Source: Halomonas icarae (GTDB lineage Bacteria > Pseudomonadota > Gammaproteobacteria > Pseudomonadales > Halomonadaceae). Taken from it: a stretch of DNA of 53,489 nucleotides. Shown piece by piece: positions 53,470 to 53,489 of this stretch. The translations under genes were made by a program, and so were the position numbers. The notes under the pieces were generated by a model. That model saw nothing but the letters and a program-made list of their open reading frames with translations, had not been told where the DNA came from and did not search any database. Numbering within the stretch: the stretch's first letter is position 1; the number at the start of each line of letters is the position of its first letter. The DNA is taken from assembly GCF_009901955.1 (NCBI RefSeq), contig NZ_WUTS01000001.1, positions 2,712,585 through 2,766,073 of the forward strand. Reading direction: 5' to 3'.

Positions 53470-53489
53470 TGAATTCGTGGCGATAATGG

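Overview
The window is a stretch of chromosome from a high-GC, moderately halophilic or alkaliphilic gammaproteobacterium, most like Halomonas or a close relative (Halomonadaceae). The evidence is gene order and content: tsaD/plsY/folB/folK/cca, lptD-surA-pdxA-rsmA-apaG-apaH opposite amgK-murU, a PHB regulator (phaR), two complete Mrp-type Na+/H+ antiporter operons, a HiPIP, yeaG-yeaH-spoVR, and several short palindromic repeats of a kind I associate with Halomonas. No phage, IS transposase, integron, plasmid gene or CRISPR array is visible. Nearly all genes are intact and tightly packed.

Layout. 1-2.1 kb: the 3' end of tsaD, a duplicated tsaD tail and repeat elements, plsY, and the folate genes folB-folK. 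2.1-10 kb (minus strand): cca, glpE, then the envelope and maintenance operon lptD-surA-pdxA-rsmA-apaG-apaH; its SurA has lost both parvulin domains. 10-12 kb (plus): amgK-murU cell-wall recycling. 12-19 kb: an OsmC-like protein, hinT, a PrkB-like kinase with a hotdog thioesterase, purD, phaR, rsmE, a retropepsin-like periplasmic protease and a lytic transglycosylase. 19-20.6 kb: a DUF2256 mini-protein overlapping a Cry-DASH gene, behind a promoter with TGTAC repeats. 20.6-32.5 kb: two back-to-back Mrp operons, one with separate MrpA and MrpB (minus) and one with a fused MrpAB (plus). 32.5-36.5 kb: hemH, an FeS-type bacterial cryptochrome/photolyase coupled to a DCC-family thiol oxidoreductase, and two small uncharacterised proteins. 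36.5-43.6 kb (minus): rnr, rlmB, rpsF, rpsR, a DUF2232-like membrane protein, rplI, dnaB. 43.7-44.2 kb: three tandem tRNA-Leu(CAG) genes and a terminator. 44.2-46 kb: an anchored DNA/RNA nuclease, a stand-alone Lrp/AsnC effector domain and a Tat-exported HiPIP. 46-51 kb (minus): the stationary-phase operon yeaG-yeaH-spoVR with a sigma-S-like -10. 51-53.3 kb: fadH.

Common themes are ion homeostasis (dual Mrp), light and UV response (two photolyase-family loci on either side of the Mrp block, both with TGTAC-type promoter boxes that suggest a LitR/CarH photoreceptor encoded elsewhere), envelope biogenesis, and ribosome/RNA quality control. The points most worth following up are the parvulin-less SurA, the divergent split/fused Mrp pair, the shared light-operator candidates, the tsaD tail duplication, and a possible leaderless uORF coupled to rnr. 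All functional calls come from reading protein motifs and gene order; no database search was run.
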